DNA of 35,479 nt, taken from Candidatus Aminicenantota bacterium. Its GTDB lineage: Bacteria; Acidobacteriota; Aminicenantia; UBA2199. Below are positions 25,574 to 32,661 of the stretch, one piece after another. The DNA lies in NCBI GenBank assembly GCA_022865785.1, contig JALHTJ010000045.1, forward strand, positions 1 to 35,479, written 5' to 3'. The first letter of the stretch is position 1. Every line of letters starts with the position of its first letter. The notes under the pieces are model-generated. The model did no database searches, was not told where the DNA came from, and saw nothing but the letters and a program-made list of their open reading frames with translations. The position numbers and the translations under genes are program-made.

Positions 25574-26449
25574 TCATATGCGGGATTTGATGTATTTGCC
25601 GATGATGAGTTCTAGTTTTTTATAGGTTTTTGCCGGGATCATTTGCGGGGCGGTGATGATGGAATTGGCCAGGGCGCTGGCGCACGGGCAGGAGTCCCTT
25701 TTTTCCGGGAGTTCCCGGAGGATCAGGGGCAGGAGTTTTTTCATATTGGCCACACCCCGGTTCAGGTTGGCGATGACCATTTCCACGGTGACCGATTCCT
25801 CGCTCTGGTGCCAGCAGTCGTAGTCGGTGACCATGGCCAGGGGGAGAAAGCACATCTCCAGCTCCCGGGCCAGCTTGGCTTCCGCGGCCTGGGTCATGCC
25901 GATCAGGGAATAACCCATTTGGCGGTAGGCCATGGATTCGCCGCGGCTGGAAAACTGCGGCCCCTCCATGTTGCAATAGGTTCCGCCCAGGTGGGCAGCC
26001 AGGCCCGCTTCCCTGGCCAGCCGCAAGGCCAGCCGGCCGAGGGGCAGGCAGGTCGGATCGGCAAACGGCAGATGGCCCACCACTCCGTTCTCAAAGAACG
26101 TCTTTTCCCTTTTATAGGACAGGTCGACGTATTGGTCGGGAATGACTATTTCGCCCGGCTTCAGTTCTTCTTTCAGCGATCCCACGGCGGTGATGGAAAA
26201 CAGGTATTCCACATTGAGCATTTTCATGGCATACAGGTTGGCCCGGTAGTTCACTTCCGAAGGGTTCAGGTAATGGCCATGGCCGTGGCGTGACAAAAAA
26301 GCCACCGAGCGGCCCTGCAGCTTGCCCAGCATGAGTTTTTCCGATGGCTCCCCGAAAGGCGTCCTCAGCCGGACTGAATGGGCATCTTCCAGCCCTTCCA
26401 GGTCGTAAAAACCGCTGCCGCCGATGATTCCGATCTCCGCATATTCCAT
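25574..26449 (-). CDS. mtnP: S-methyl-5'-thioadenosine phosphorylase
   Basis: A 291-residue phosphorylase cleaving methylthioadenosine to adenine and methylthioribose-1-phosphate, part of methionine salvage and polyamine by-product recycling. The opening IGIIGGSGFYDLEGL, LSRHGHGHYLNPSEVNYRAN, MEGPQFSSRGES and AMVTDYDCWHQSEE match MtnP. A purine nucleoside phosphorylase would usually show Asn where DYDCW appears. The ATG at 26449 has GAGGAG upstream. It heads the mtnP-buk cluster. Confidence 0.92.
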   Translation of the reverse strand: MEYAEIGIIGGSGFYDLEGLEDAHSVRLRTPFGEPSEKLMLGKLQGRSVAFLSRHGHGHYLNPSEVNYRANLYAMKMLNVEYLFSITAVGSLKEELKPGEIVIPDQYVDLSYKREKTFFENGVVGHLPFADPTCLPLGRLALRLAREAGLAAHLGGTYCNMEGPQFSSRGESMAYRQMGYSLIGMTQAAEAKLARELEMCFLPLAMVTDYDCWHQSEESVTVEMVIANLNRGVANMKKLLPLILRELPEKRDSCPCASALANSIITAPQMIPAKTYKKLELIIGKYIKSRI

Positions 26450-26480
26450 GACATCTCCTCTTTGGTTTTTGTCAGTTCTG

Positions 26481-26509
26481 ATTATCAAAAAAAAACCGGC
26501 GAAAGTCAA
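26481..26509 (-). promoter_or_regulatory. promoter of mtnP-buk
   Basis: Minus strand: -35 TTGACT (26504-26509), 17-base spacer, -10 GATAAT (26481-26486). The leader to the start is about 25 bases and holds a GAGGAG site. Confidence 0.65.
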
Positions 26510-26651
26510 CCAGGAATTCTATCCGGCCGGGGAATGATTCATTATTTGCCGTCTAACTTTGCTGCGGGAATAAAGAGGCGCGGCATGCAGACTATTTTAG
26601 TAAATAATCTAATTATCCATTGCGACCGGGACAAGAGAAATGTCAGGGAAC

Positions 26652-26682
26652 TTGACAACTATCGCGTTTTATTGGTTATAAT
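26652..26682 (+). promoter_or_regulatory. promoter of the ECF sigma factor (leaderless)
   Basis: Consensus -35 TTGACA (26652-26657) and -10 TATAAT (26677-26682) with a long 19-base spacer. The ATG is 8 bases past the end of the -10 box and has no ribosome site. These are housekeeping-type hexamers, so the gene appears not to be driven by an ECF-type promoter. Confidence 0.6.
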
Positions 26683-26689
26683 CGGGTTT

Positions 26690-27349
26690 ATGAAAGGTTT
26701 TTTCGACGGCGATGCCAGGTTGCTGCAGGCGATATTTTCAGGAGACATCGCCGCCTGGCAGAAATTCATCCTGCAATATTCGAATCTCATCTACCGCGCC
26801 GTGATCAAATACACCGATGATTACGATGAAAAAATGGCCGTCTACCTGTACATCCTCGAGAAGCTCCATGAGAACCGCTTCGCAAGATTACGGCGTTTCG
26901 CTTTTCAGGCCAAGCTTTCCACCTGGCTGACCGTGGTCTCCCGGCGCCTGGCCTTGGATTTCCTGCGCAGCAAATATGGCCGCGATTTTCGCTTGAAGAA
27001 AATCCGTGTGGTCTCCATCGATGCCGAACCTGACTATCTTAAATTGCTGTCCGATACGGCAACCCCTGAAAAAGAAATGGCTGCCGGGGAACGGCAGGAA
27101 CAACGACTACGGCTGGAGAGTGACCTGGAGCGGGCCATGGCTGCTCTTTCCGATAAGGAGCGCCTGGCCGTGCAGCTGGTTTATTTTAAAGGGTTGAGGA
27201 TCAAGGAGGTCGGCAAACTGCTCGAACTGCACTCAGCTTACAAATTTCTGGGACACACCCTGCAAAAGATCAGGGCCGAGATGGAAAAACGAACCCGGTT
27301 CAGCAGAACCCAGGTGCGGGACGCGTTGGAGGGGGAAGCCCATGAATGA
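26690..27349 (+). CDS. ECF RNA polymerase sigma factor
   Basis: A 219-residue sigma70 family protein with only regions 2 and 4. Region 2 spans about residues 20-90 (LIYRAVIKYTDDYDEKMAVYLYILEKLHENRF...LSTWLTVVSRRLALDFLRSKYGR). Region 4 is about 145-205 (ALSDKERLAVQLVYFKGLRIKEVGKLLEL). It redirects RNA polymerase to a regulon, most likely in response to an envelope signal. The 3' end overlaps the next gene by 8 bases; that neighbour is its probable anti-sigma factor. The ATG at 26690 is chosen from promoter position and domain start. Confidence 0.88.
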   Translation: MKGFFDGDARLLQAIFSGDIAAWQKFILQYSNLIYRAVIKYTDDYDEKMAVYLYILEKLHENRFARLRRFAFQAKLSTWLTVVSRRLALDFLRSKYGRDFRLKKIRVVSIDAEPDYLKLLSDTATPEKEMAAGERQEQRLRLESDLERAMAALSDKERLAVQLVYFKGLRIKEVGKLLELHSAYKFLGHTLQKIRAEMEKRTRFSRTQVRDALEGEAHE

Positions 27350-28526
27350 CCATATTTCCGGCGAAGATCTGGCAGCTTATGTTGACGGAGTGCTGGTGGA
27401 CAAAAAAAGGGGGGAACTGGAGTCCCATTTTTCCCGTTGCCCCGAATGCCTGGAAGCCCTGGCCGAGATCGTCGATATCCAGAGCAGCCGGGTAAAGGTC
27501 CCGGGCGAGTTCTTGCAGCAAGCCCTTGGCGAAAAACAGGCTGTCCGAAAACGGGTTTTGCCTATGCGTCTGGCTTTTGAGATCGCCGCCGCCTTTCTGG
27601 TTGTTATTTTCATCGGCTATTTTTTCCTGGGCAACGACCGTTTTCGTCAGGCCGAAAGCAGAAAAAAAGAAAAAGCTGCCCCGTCCGTTTCCCAGGCGGT
27701 CCCGCAATTGTCTCCGGAGGTTGAAAAAACCACTCCTGTCCTTGCCGGTAGAGTGGAACAGGCCGAAACTGCCAAAACCAAGCGCATGCCGGTTGAAAAA
27801 AATGTCATGCCCGCAGCTGTTCCGATACAGATTCCGGAAAAGGAAGCAGATCATGATTTTAGGCTCAAGGATCGGGAAAATTCCCTGATTGATGAAAACG
27901 AAATACGGGAGCAGGAACAGAAGCTGCAAGAAGCGCCGGCGCAGCCGGCCCGGGCTGAAATGGATAAAAAGGGCGATATGAAATCGCTGCGTTCCCGCTC
28001 CGTAGCGGCCCAGACAAGCGTTGGAACTGTCGAGCCGGCTTTGGCCGCGGGACCCCGGGCTGCCCAACAAGCCGGAAAAGAAATGGCAGACGCGGTCCTG
28101 CCGGCCCGGGCTAAAAAATATGAAAAAGGCGATGAAGAAGCGTTCCCTGCAGAGTTCAGGGAAGCGGCTGCGATCTCCAGTGCCATGCAGTTGTTCCTGG
28201 CGGCCACTGGGCGTGCCGCTACGCCCGGGGGCATGGAAATGGCGGTAGCGGCGCCGCGGCCAACCATCCGTATCGAGGGTGATGTCACCTGGTCCGACCT
28301 GCGCGACCCCGAACTTCTGGCCGGCTGGTACTGGTTCAAGAAAGGCATGGTCATGGAGCTGGAAATCGATAGTGCCGGCCAGGTAATTGCTGTGCTCCCG
28401 GTCGGGCAATGGGAGCGCTCAATGGCGGTCAGGGCGACAAAAGCGGTCAGGCAATTGACTTTCTCCGTTTCCGCAAAAAAATCGCGCCGGGCCAGGATCT
28501 CCGTTTCCAGATCTTCGCCTAATTGA
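27342..28526 (+). CDS. zinc-finger transmembrane anti-sigma factor with TonB-like C-terminal region
   Basis: A 394-residue membrane protein. The anti-sigma zinc finger HxxxCxxC is at His29, Cys33, Cys36 (ESHFSRCPEC). One membrane helix (about 77-97) is followed by a long periplasmic stretch rich in Ala, Glu, Lys and Arg (100-300, probably disordered) and a folded end (about 305-394). That end, MVMELEIDSAGQVIAVLPV...RATKAVRQLTFSV, resembles the TonB C-terminal pattern. The cytoplasmic part should bind and hold the sigma factor. GGAGG-like GGAGGGGGAA precedes the ATG. The last 8 bases overlap the opposite-strand lipoprotein gene. Confidence 0.82.
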   Translation: MNDHISGEDLAAYVDGVLVDKKRGELESHFSRCPECLEALAEIVDIQSSRVKVPGEFLQQALGEKQAVRKRVLPMRLAFEIAAAFLVVIFIGYFFLGNDRFRQAESRKKEKAAPSVSQAVPQLSPEVEKTTPVLAGRVEQAETAKTKRMPVEKNVMPAAVPIQIPEKEADHDFRLKDRENSLIDENEIREQEQKLQEAPAQPARAEMDKKGDMKSLRSRSVAAQTSVGTVEPALAAGPRAAQQAGKEMADAVLPARAKKYEKGDEEAFPAEFREAAAISSAMQLFLAATGRAATPGGMEMAVAAPRPTIRIEGDVTWSDLRDPELLAGWYWFKKGMVMELEIDSAGQVIAVLPVGQWERSMAVRATKAVRQLTFSVSAKKSRRARISVSRSSPN

Positions 28527-28995
28527 CGGAAAATTCCTTTTTGGTAAGAAAGTTGCCGTCGACGGTGATCACAACAGTCCAGTCGCCTTTTTTTTCAGAA
28601 TAGTATGATTGGGACAATGTGTCCCAGGCCGCGAAATATGCCAGATATTTGCCCTTGGCGTTGATCTCCACGGTCTTGGAGCGGCGGATCAATTTGTTGT
28701 CGGGCGAGTACCAGTGCCATTGCAGCTTCAGCGGTTTGCTCACTTGCAGGACCTTGATCAGAGAGTAAACTGCCGGAGCCGAGGTGGTTACCGGTTCATC
28801 GTTTATTAAATTTTCAAAGTCCATGGTCGCTGGCTCGGTGTGGACAATTGCCAGGGTACTGACTATGCATTCGGGATCCGGCGGTACAGTGACCCGAAAA
28901 CTGAAGCAGGACAGTGTGCAAGAAAGGATGGCTGCCGCGGCCAGAGTCAGGATGCCGGAGCGCAGTTTGCCAGGCCAGAGTGATAAGGGCGCCAT
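28519..28995 (-). CDS. probable lipoprotein of unknown function
   Basis: A 158-residue protein. The N-terminus LRSGILTLAAAAILSCTLSC is a signal peptide with a lipobox-like ILSC (Cys26), so lipid anchoring is probable. The rest is a beta-rich extracytoplasmic domain: YSLIKVLQVSKPLKLQWHWYSPDNKLIRRS then GDWTVVITVDGNFLTKKEFSV, which recalls Ig-like domains that describe added loads on substrates. I do not recognise a named family. The start at 28995 lies 7 bases after a strong -10 box, so the mRNA may be leaderless. Its tail overlaps the anti-sigma gene tail by 8 bases. Confidence 0.68.
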   Translation of the reverse strand: MAPLSLWPGKLRSGILTLAAAAILSCTLSCFSFRVTVPPDPECIVSTLAIVHTEPATMDFENLINDEPVTTSAPAVYSLIKVLQVSKPLKLQWHWYSPDNKLIRRSKTVEINAKGKYLAYFAAWDTLSQSYYSEKKGDWTVVITVDGNFLTKKEFSVN

Positions 28996-29002
28996 GGCCG
29001 CT

Positions 29003-29031
29003 ATTGTAAAGGATATCCAGGTTCTTGGCAA
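29003..29031 (-). promoter_or_regulatory. promoter of the lipoprotein gene (leaderless)
   Basis: Minus strand: -35 TTGCCA (29026-29031), 17-base spacer, -10 TACAAT (29003-29008). The -10 box ends seven bases before the ATG at 28995. Confidence 0.65.
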
Positions 29032-29046
29032 GGTCTTGGAGTTTTC

Positions 29047-29075
29047 TTGACTTTGCTCCGTGAAGTATGTATATT
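29047..29075 (+). promoter_or_regulatory. promoter of the murA operon
   Basis: -35 TTGACT (29047-29052), 17-base spacer, -10 TATATT (29070-29075). The leader to the ATG at 29125 is about 43 bases. It is back to back with the lipoprotein promoter, 15 bases apart. Confidence 0.6.
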
Positions 29076-29124
29076 GAGCCCCTGGCTGGACCTTCGAGTC
29101 CATTGCGGGCTCGTTTTTGACCAA

Positions 29125-30384
29125 ATGCAAGACATAACAATTTCTATTCAGGGAAGCAAGCCGTTAAAGGGCAGTGTTGCCATTTCCGGCGCCAAGAACG
29201 CCGCCCTGCCTGAGTTGGCGGCTGTTTGTCTTAGTTCTGAAACCATTGAATTTCACAATGTCCCCCTGGTGGAAGATATCAAGGTCATGCATGCCGCCCT
29301 CGGTGAAATCGGTGCCCAGGGGGAAATCAGCGGCAATTCCATACGCGAGACCATGCCGGTTTTGCGCTCACCCCTGGTTTCTGTGCAGACCGCCCGGACT
29401 ACGCGGGCGTCGATCCTGCTGCTCGGTCCCATGCTGGCACGCCACGGCTATGCCAAGATCTCCTTTCCCGGCGGCTGTCCCATCGGCGAAAGGAAAATCG
29501 ATTTCCACCTGCAGGGATTGGAGCAGATGGGTGCGGAAATCCAATCTGAAAGTGAATATATTGTTGCCCGTTGCCGGCGGCTCAAAGGCATTGAGTACAT
29601 TTTCCCCGGCAAAACCGTGACCGGGACCGAAAACCTGCTTATGGCCGCGACATTGGCCGAAGGAACCACGGTTCTGGGCAATTGTGCCCTGGAACCGGAA
29701 GTGACCGACCTTATCCGTCTGCTGCAGGAAATGGGAGCCGATATCTCCGGCCCCGACGGTGAAACGGTCGTCGTTCGCGGCCGGACACGGCTTCATGGCG
29801 CCAGCCACCGCATCATCCCCGACCGCATCGAAGCCGGGACATATCTCATCGCCGGTTGTTTCGCCGGCAACGAGATCCATTTGCAGGGGGTGATCCCCGA
29901 ACACCTGGGCAGACTGCTGGAGATCCTCAAGGACATGGGCGCCGACATCACCGTTTCCGCTGAAGCGATCTATGTGAAAGGCGGGAAATCCCTGGCGCCG
30001 GCCGAAGTAATCACCCAGCCTTATCCGGGCTTCCCAACCGATCTGCAGGCGCAGTTGACCACGCTGATGACCCAGGCGGATGGCGTTTCCCGGATCAGGG
30101 AAACGATATTCAATGATCGTTTCCGCCATGTGGGTGAATTGAATCGTTTGGGAGCCGAAATCAAGATCCAGAACGATACGGCGATCATTAAGGGGCCGGC
30201 CCGGCTGCGGGGCGCGGTCTTGAAAACCACCGACCTGCGTGCTTCGGCCGCGCTGGTCCTGGGCGGACTGATCGCTGAAGGTGAAACCAACATCCAAAAT
30301 TCCTACCAGTTGTTTCGCGGTTACGAAAACATGCCGGACAAATTGCAAAAATTGGGCGCTGCCATTACAATCTCTCGGGGGTAA
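29125..30384 (+). CDS. murA: UDP-N-acetylglucosamine 1-carboxyvinyltransferase
   Basis: A 419-residue enzyme, normal length, catalysing the first committed step of peptidoglycan synthesis: enolpyruvyl transfer from PEP to UDP-GlcNAc. SGAKNAALPELAA (21-33) holds the Lys-Asn pair, and the active-site loop PGGCPIGERKID has Cys118, the fosfomycin-sensitive residue. PYPGFPTDLQAQ and RHVGELNRLGA complete the match. Usual GERPID is GERKID here. The start matches the family N-terminus, but no ribosome site is visible. Confidence 0.97.
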   Translation: MQDITISIQGSKPLKGSVAISGAKNAALPELAAVCLSSETIEFHNVPLVEDIKVMHAALGEIGAQGEISGNSIRETMPVLRSPLVSVQTARTTRASILLLGPMLARHGYAKISFPGGCPIGERKIDFHLQGLEQMGAEIQSESEYIVARCRRLKGIEYIFPGKTVTGTENLLMAATLAEGTTVLGNCALEPEVTDLIRLLQEMGADISGPDGETVVVRGRTRLHGASHRIIPDRIEAGTYLIAGCFAGNEIHLQGVIPEHLGRLLEILKDMGADITVSAEAIYVKGGKSLAPAEVITQPYPGFPTDLQAQLTTLMTQADGVSRIRETIFNDRFRHVGELNRLGAEIKIQNDTAIIKGPARLRGAVLKTTDLRASAALVLGGLIAEGETNIQNSYQLFRGYENMPDKLQKLGAAITISRG

Positions 30385-30386
30385 AA

Positions 30387-30719
30387 ATGGATCCATGCAT
30401 TTTTTGCAAGATTGCCAGTGGTGAGATCGCGACCTCATTCGTTTACGAGGATGACCTGACCGTCGCTTTCAAAGATCTGCAGCCCCAGGCTCCCGTTCAT
30501 GTTTTGTTGATCCCGCGCCGGCATATTGCCTCCTTGAACGAGGCAAACGATCCCCAGCTTCAGGGTCATTTGTTACTGGCAGCCAGAAGAGTTGCTGAAA
30601 AAATCGGGCTAGAGCAATATCGCCTGGTAATCAATACCGGACCGGACGCCGGACAGTCGGTCTTTCACCTGCACCTGCATATTCTGGGTGGGCGCCAGAT
30701 GAACTGGCCCCCCGGCTGA
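30387..30719 (+). CDS. HIT family nucleotide-binding protein
   Basis: A 110-residue histidine-triad protein. CIFCKI (4-9) and the triad HLHLH (His94, His96, His98) followed by ILGG are diagnostic of the HinT branch, which hydrolyses nucleoside phosphoramidates and related adducts. The CxxC pair (Cys4, Cys7) that can bind zinc is partly conserved. It follows murA by two bases. The target is not known. Confidence 0.93.
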   Translation: MDPCIFCKIASGEIATSFVYEDDLTVAFKDLQPQAPVHVLLIPRRHIASLNEANDPQLQGHLLLAARRVAEKIGLEQYRLVINTGPDAGQSVFHLHLHILGGRQMNWPPG

Positions 30720-30728
30720 GGAGTGATC

Positions 30729-31385
30729 ATGAAAATCACCTGGCTCGGGCACGCGGCCCTTAAAATCGAAGGCAGCAAAATTGTTTTTATCGATCCTTTT
30801 TTAAGCGGCAATCCCATGGCCTCCCTGCGGGCGCAGGATATTGCCCACGCCGACCTGGTTGTGGTCAGCCACGACCATGGCGATCATTTGGGCGATAGTT
30901 TCGCCATCTGCCAGAAAACCGGTGCCACATTGGTGGCGTTGCATGAAATCGCTCTGGCTGCCGCAGAAAAAAGTATCGTGGCGGAGGGCATGGGCATCGG
31001 TGGCACTGTCAACGTGTCAGGAGTGGACATTTCCCTGGTTCCGGCTTTTCACAGCGCCGGCTTGGGCGGCACGGCAGCGGGCATCATCGTGGCCATGGAC
31101 GGCAAGACCGTCTACCACGCGGGTGATACCGGACTGACCTTGGAGATGCAACTGATCGGAGAGATGTACAGCCCGGATATCGCTTTCCTGCCCATTGACG
31201 GTCGCTACAACATGACGCCGCGCCTGGCCGCCAAGGCCGTCGAGTTGTTGCGCGTACCCCGGGTCGTTCCTATCCATTATGATACTTTCGCCTTGATCCA
31301 TTCTTCGCCGCAGGAGTTTGCGGAACGGGTCGGAGCGACCTGCGCGGTGACCATACTCCAACCGGGAGGATCGATCGAAATCTAA
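30729..31385 (+). CDS. UPF0173-type metallo-beta-lactamase-fold hydrolase
   Basis: A 218-residue metal-dependent hydrolase. It opens MKITWLGHAALKIEG and carries SHDHGDH (His48, His50, Asp52, His53), the zinc-binding signature, then FHSAG, YHAGDTG and PIHYDTF. This set fits the UPF0173 family; the substrate is unknown. The ATG at 30729 has GAGGAG five bases upstream; a GTG at 30723 falls inside that site. It is in the murA operon, and the next gene begins immediately after its stop. Confidence 0.9.
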   Translation: MKITWLGHAALKIEGSKIVFIDPFLSGNPMASLRAQDIAHADLVVVSHDHGDHLGDSFAICQKTGATLVALHEIALAAAEKSIVAEGMGIGGTVNVSGVDISLVPAFHSAGLGGTAAGIIVAMDGKTVYHAGDTGLTLEMQLIGEMYSPDIAFLPIDGRYNMTPRLAAKAVELLRVPRVVPIHYDTFALIHSSPQEFAERVGATCAVTILQPGGSIEI

Positions 31386-31862
31386 ATGCCATACATCATC
31401 GACGGCAACAACCTGATCGGCTGCGCCCCGGATTTTTCCCTCTCCGACCCCGAAGCGCGAACCAAAATGATTTCCATTATCAAAAAATTCCAGGAGAGTA
31501 AAAACACCAAGATCACGGTTGTCTTTGACGGGGAGCCGCAGGGCAGCGAATTGCGCAATCCCATCAATTCCAAGCTAACCGTGGTTTATCCGCGTTACGG
31601 TCTCAGCGCCGATGATGAGATCAAGAAGATTCTGGAAAACTATCAGCATCTGAAAGAGACCGTTCTGGTGACCACTGACCGCGAGCTGAAATCCTTTGCC
31701 AAGGAAAAAGGCGCCAAAACCATCAATTCCATTGAATTCTATTTCACTTTGAAAAAAGCTTTTGTGTTGCATGGAAAAAAGGAGGAAACCCTAAAACGGG
31801 TGAACGCCCGGGTTTCCCAGAATGAAGTGGAACAATGGCTGAAAATTTTCAACAGTGAGTAA
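31386..31862 (+). CDS. YacP-like NYN domain ribonuclease
   Basis: A 158-residue NYN/PIN-like protein (PF05991). The acidic residues of the metal site are Asp6 in YIIDGNN, Asp48 in VVFDG, the SADDEI stretch and DREL. Relatives such as Rae1/YacP of Bacillus cut mRNA at the ribosome, so an RNase role is likely. It begins directly after the MBL gene stop with no spacer and ends directly before the next start, so translation is coupled. Confidence 0.85.
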   Translation: MPYIIDGNNLIGCAPDFSLSDPEARTKMISIIKKFQESKNTKITVVFDGEPQGSELRNPINSKLTVVYPRYGLSADDEIKKILENYQHLKETVLVTTDRELKSFAKEKGAKTINSIEFYFTLKKAFVLHGKKEETLKRVNARVSQNEVEQWLKIFNSE

Positions 31863-32639
31863 ATGAACCGCTTTTCCCTGATCGGTGCCGGTTATGTGGG
31901 CTTGAATTTGACCGCATCCCTGCAGAAAAAAGGCTATGTCCTGCAGCATGTCTTCCAGAAAGCGAAAGGTGGCCATTTCGCTTCGCGCTGGACTTCCGAC
32001 CTGGCCGAACTGGTGCGCAGCGCCGATTTTGTTTTAATCGCGGTGCAGGAATCAAAAATCAAGGCCGTAGCCCAAGCCGTTGCCGCTCAAGCCGAACTGC
32101 GGGGCAAGATCTTTTTTCATGCGTCCAATTCCCTGACTTCTGACGAATTGTCACCCTTGCGCCGCGTTGGGGCCCGGGTGGCTTCTTTTTCGCCGCTGCA
32201 GACCTTTATCGGCTTTCGGGAGGATGAAGACCTGTGCGCCGGCATTACTTTTTTGTTGGAAGGGGACAAAAAGGCCGTGACCCTGGCTCGCCGGATCACA
32301 GCTGATCTGCAAGCCCGGGTCCTGTTGATCTCCGCAGGGGACAAGATGTATTTGCACCTGGCGGCGATAGCCGCGGCCAGTTATTTTATCGCCGGCATGA
32401 AGTTCGCTGAAGGGAGATTGCGACAAACCTCCGGTCGTCCCGGCCTGGAGATTCTGTTCCCCCTGGTCGAGCAGGTGTTGGGCAATGTAAAAAAGACCGG
32501 CTGGCGCAATTCGCTCTCCGGCCCATTAAAAAGGGGAGAAACCGGCTTGCTGGCCAAGCATGAGAGCCTGTTGGCCGGCCAAGAAAAAAAAATCCATCAT
32601 TTGTTGTTGAAATATCTTAAGGAAAACCCTGAGACCTGA
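31863..32639 (+). CDS. Rossmann-like and DUF2520 domain protein
   Basis: A 258-residue protein with an N-terminal dinucleotide-binding fold (FSLIGAGYVGLNLTASLQKKGY) and a C-terminal DUF2520 helical domain. The linker region HASNSLTSDELSPLRRVGARVASFSPLQTF is typical of this family, which resembles pyrroline-5-carboxylate reductase and F420-dependent reductases. The substrate is unknown. It is the last gene of the murA-HIT-MBL-NYN cluster, with zero-base gaps. Confidence 0.85.
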   Translation: MNRFSLIGAGYVGLNLTASLQKKGYVLQHVFQKAKGGHFASRWTSDLAELVRSADFVLIAVQESKIKAVAQAVAAQAELRGKIFFHASNSLTSDELSPLRRVGARVASFSPLQTFIGFREDEDLCAGITFLLEGDKKAVTLARRITADLQARVLLISAGDKMYLHLAAIAAASYFIAGMKFAEGRLRQTSGRPGLEILFPLVEQVLGNVKKTGWRNSLSGPLKRGETGLLAKHESLLAGQEKKIHHLLLKYLKENPET

Positions 32640-32661
32640 TCTTCGGCCCCGCCGGCGATCA
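32637..32661. terminator. possible shared terminator hairpin
   Basis: TGATC (32637-32641) pairs with GATCA (32657-32661), with an inner GGC / GCC stem, exactly where the converging DUF2520 and response regulator genes end. No T run is present. Confidence 0.3.

Noticed and set aside
27300..28409. A 369-codon minus-strand open frame opposite the anti-sigma gene
   Set aside because: The plus strand has a zinc finger and membrane helix with a proper ribosome site; the minus frame is an antisense artefact.
29368..30438. A 356-codon minus-strand open frame opposite murA
   Set aside because: murA is unambiguous on the plus strand, and the antisense reading has no recognisable domain.
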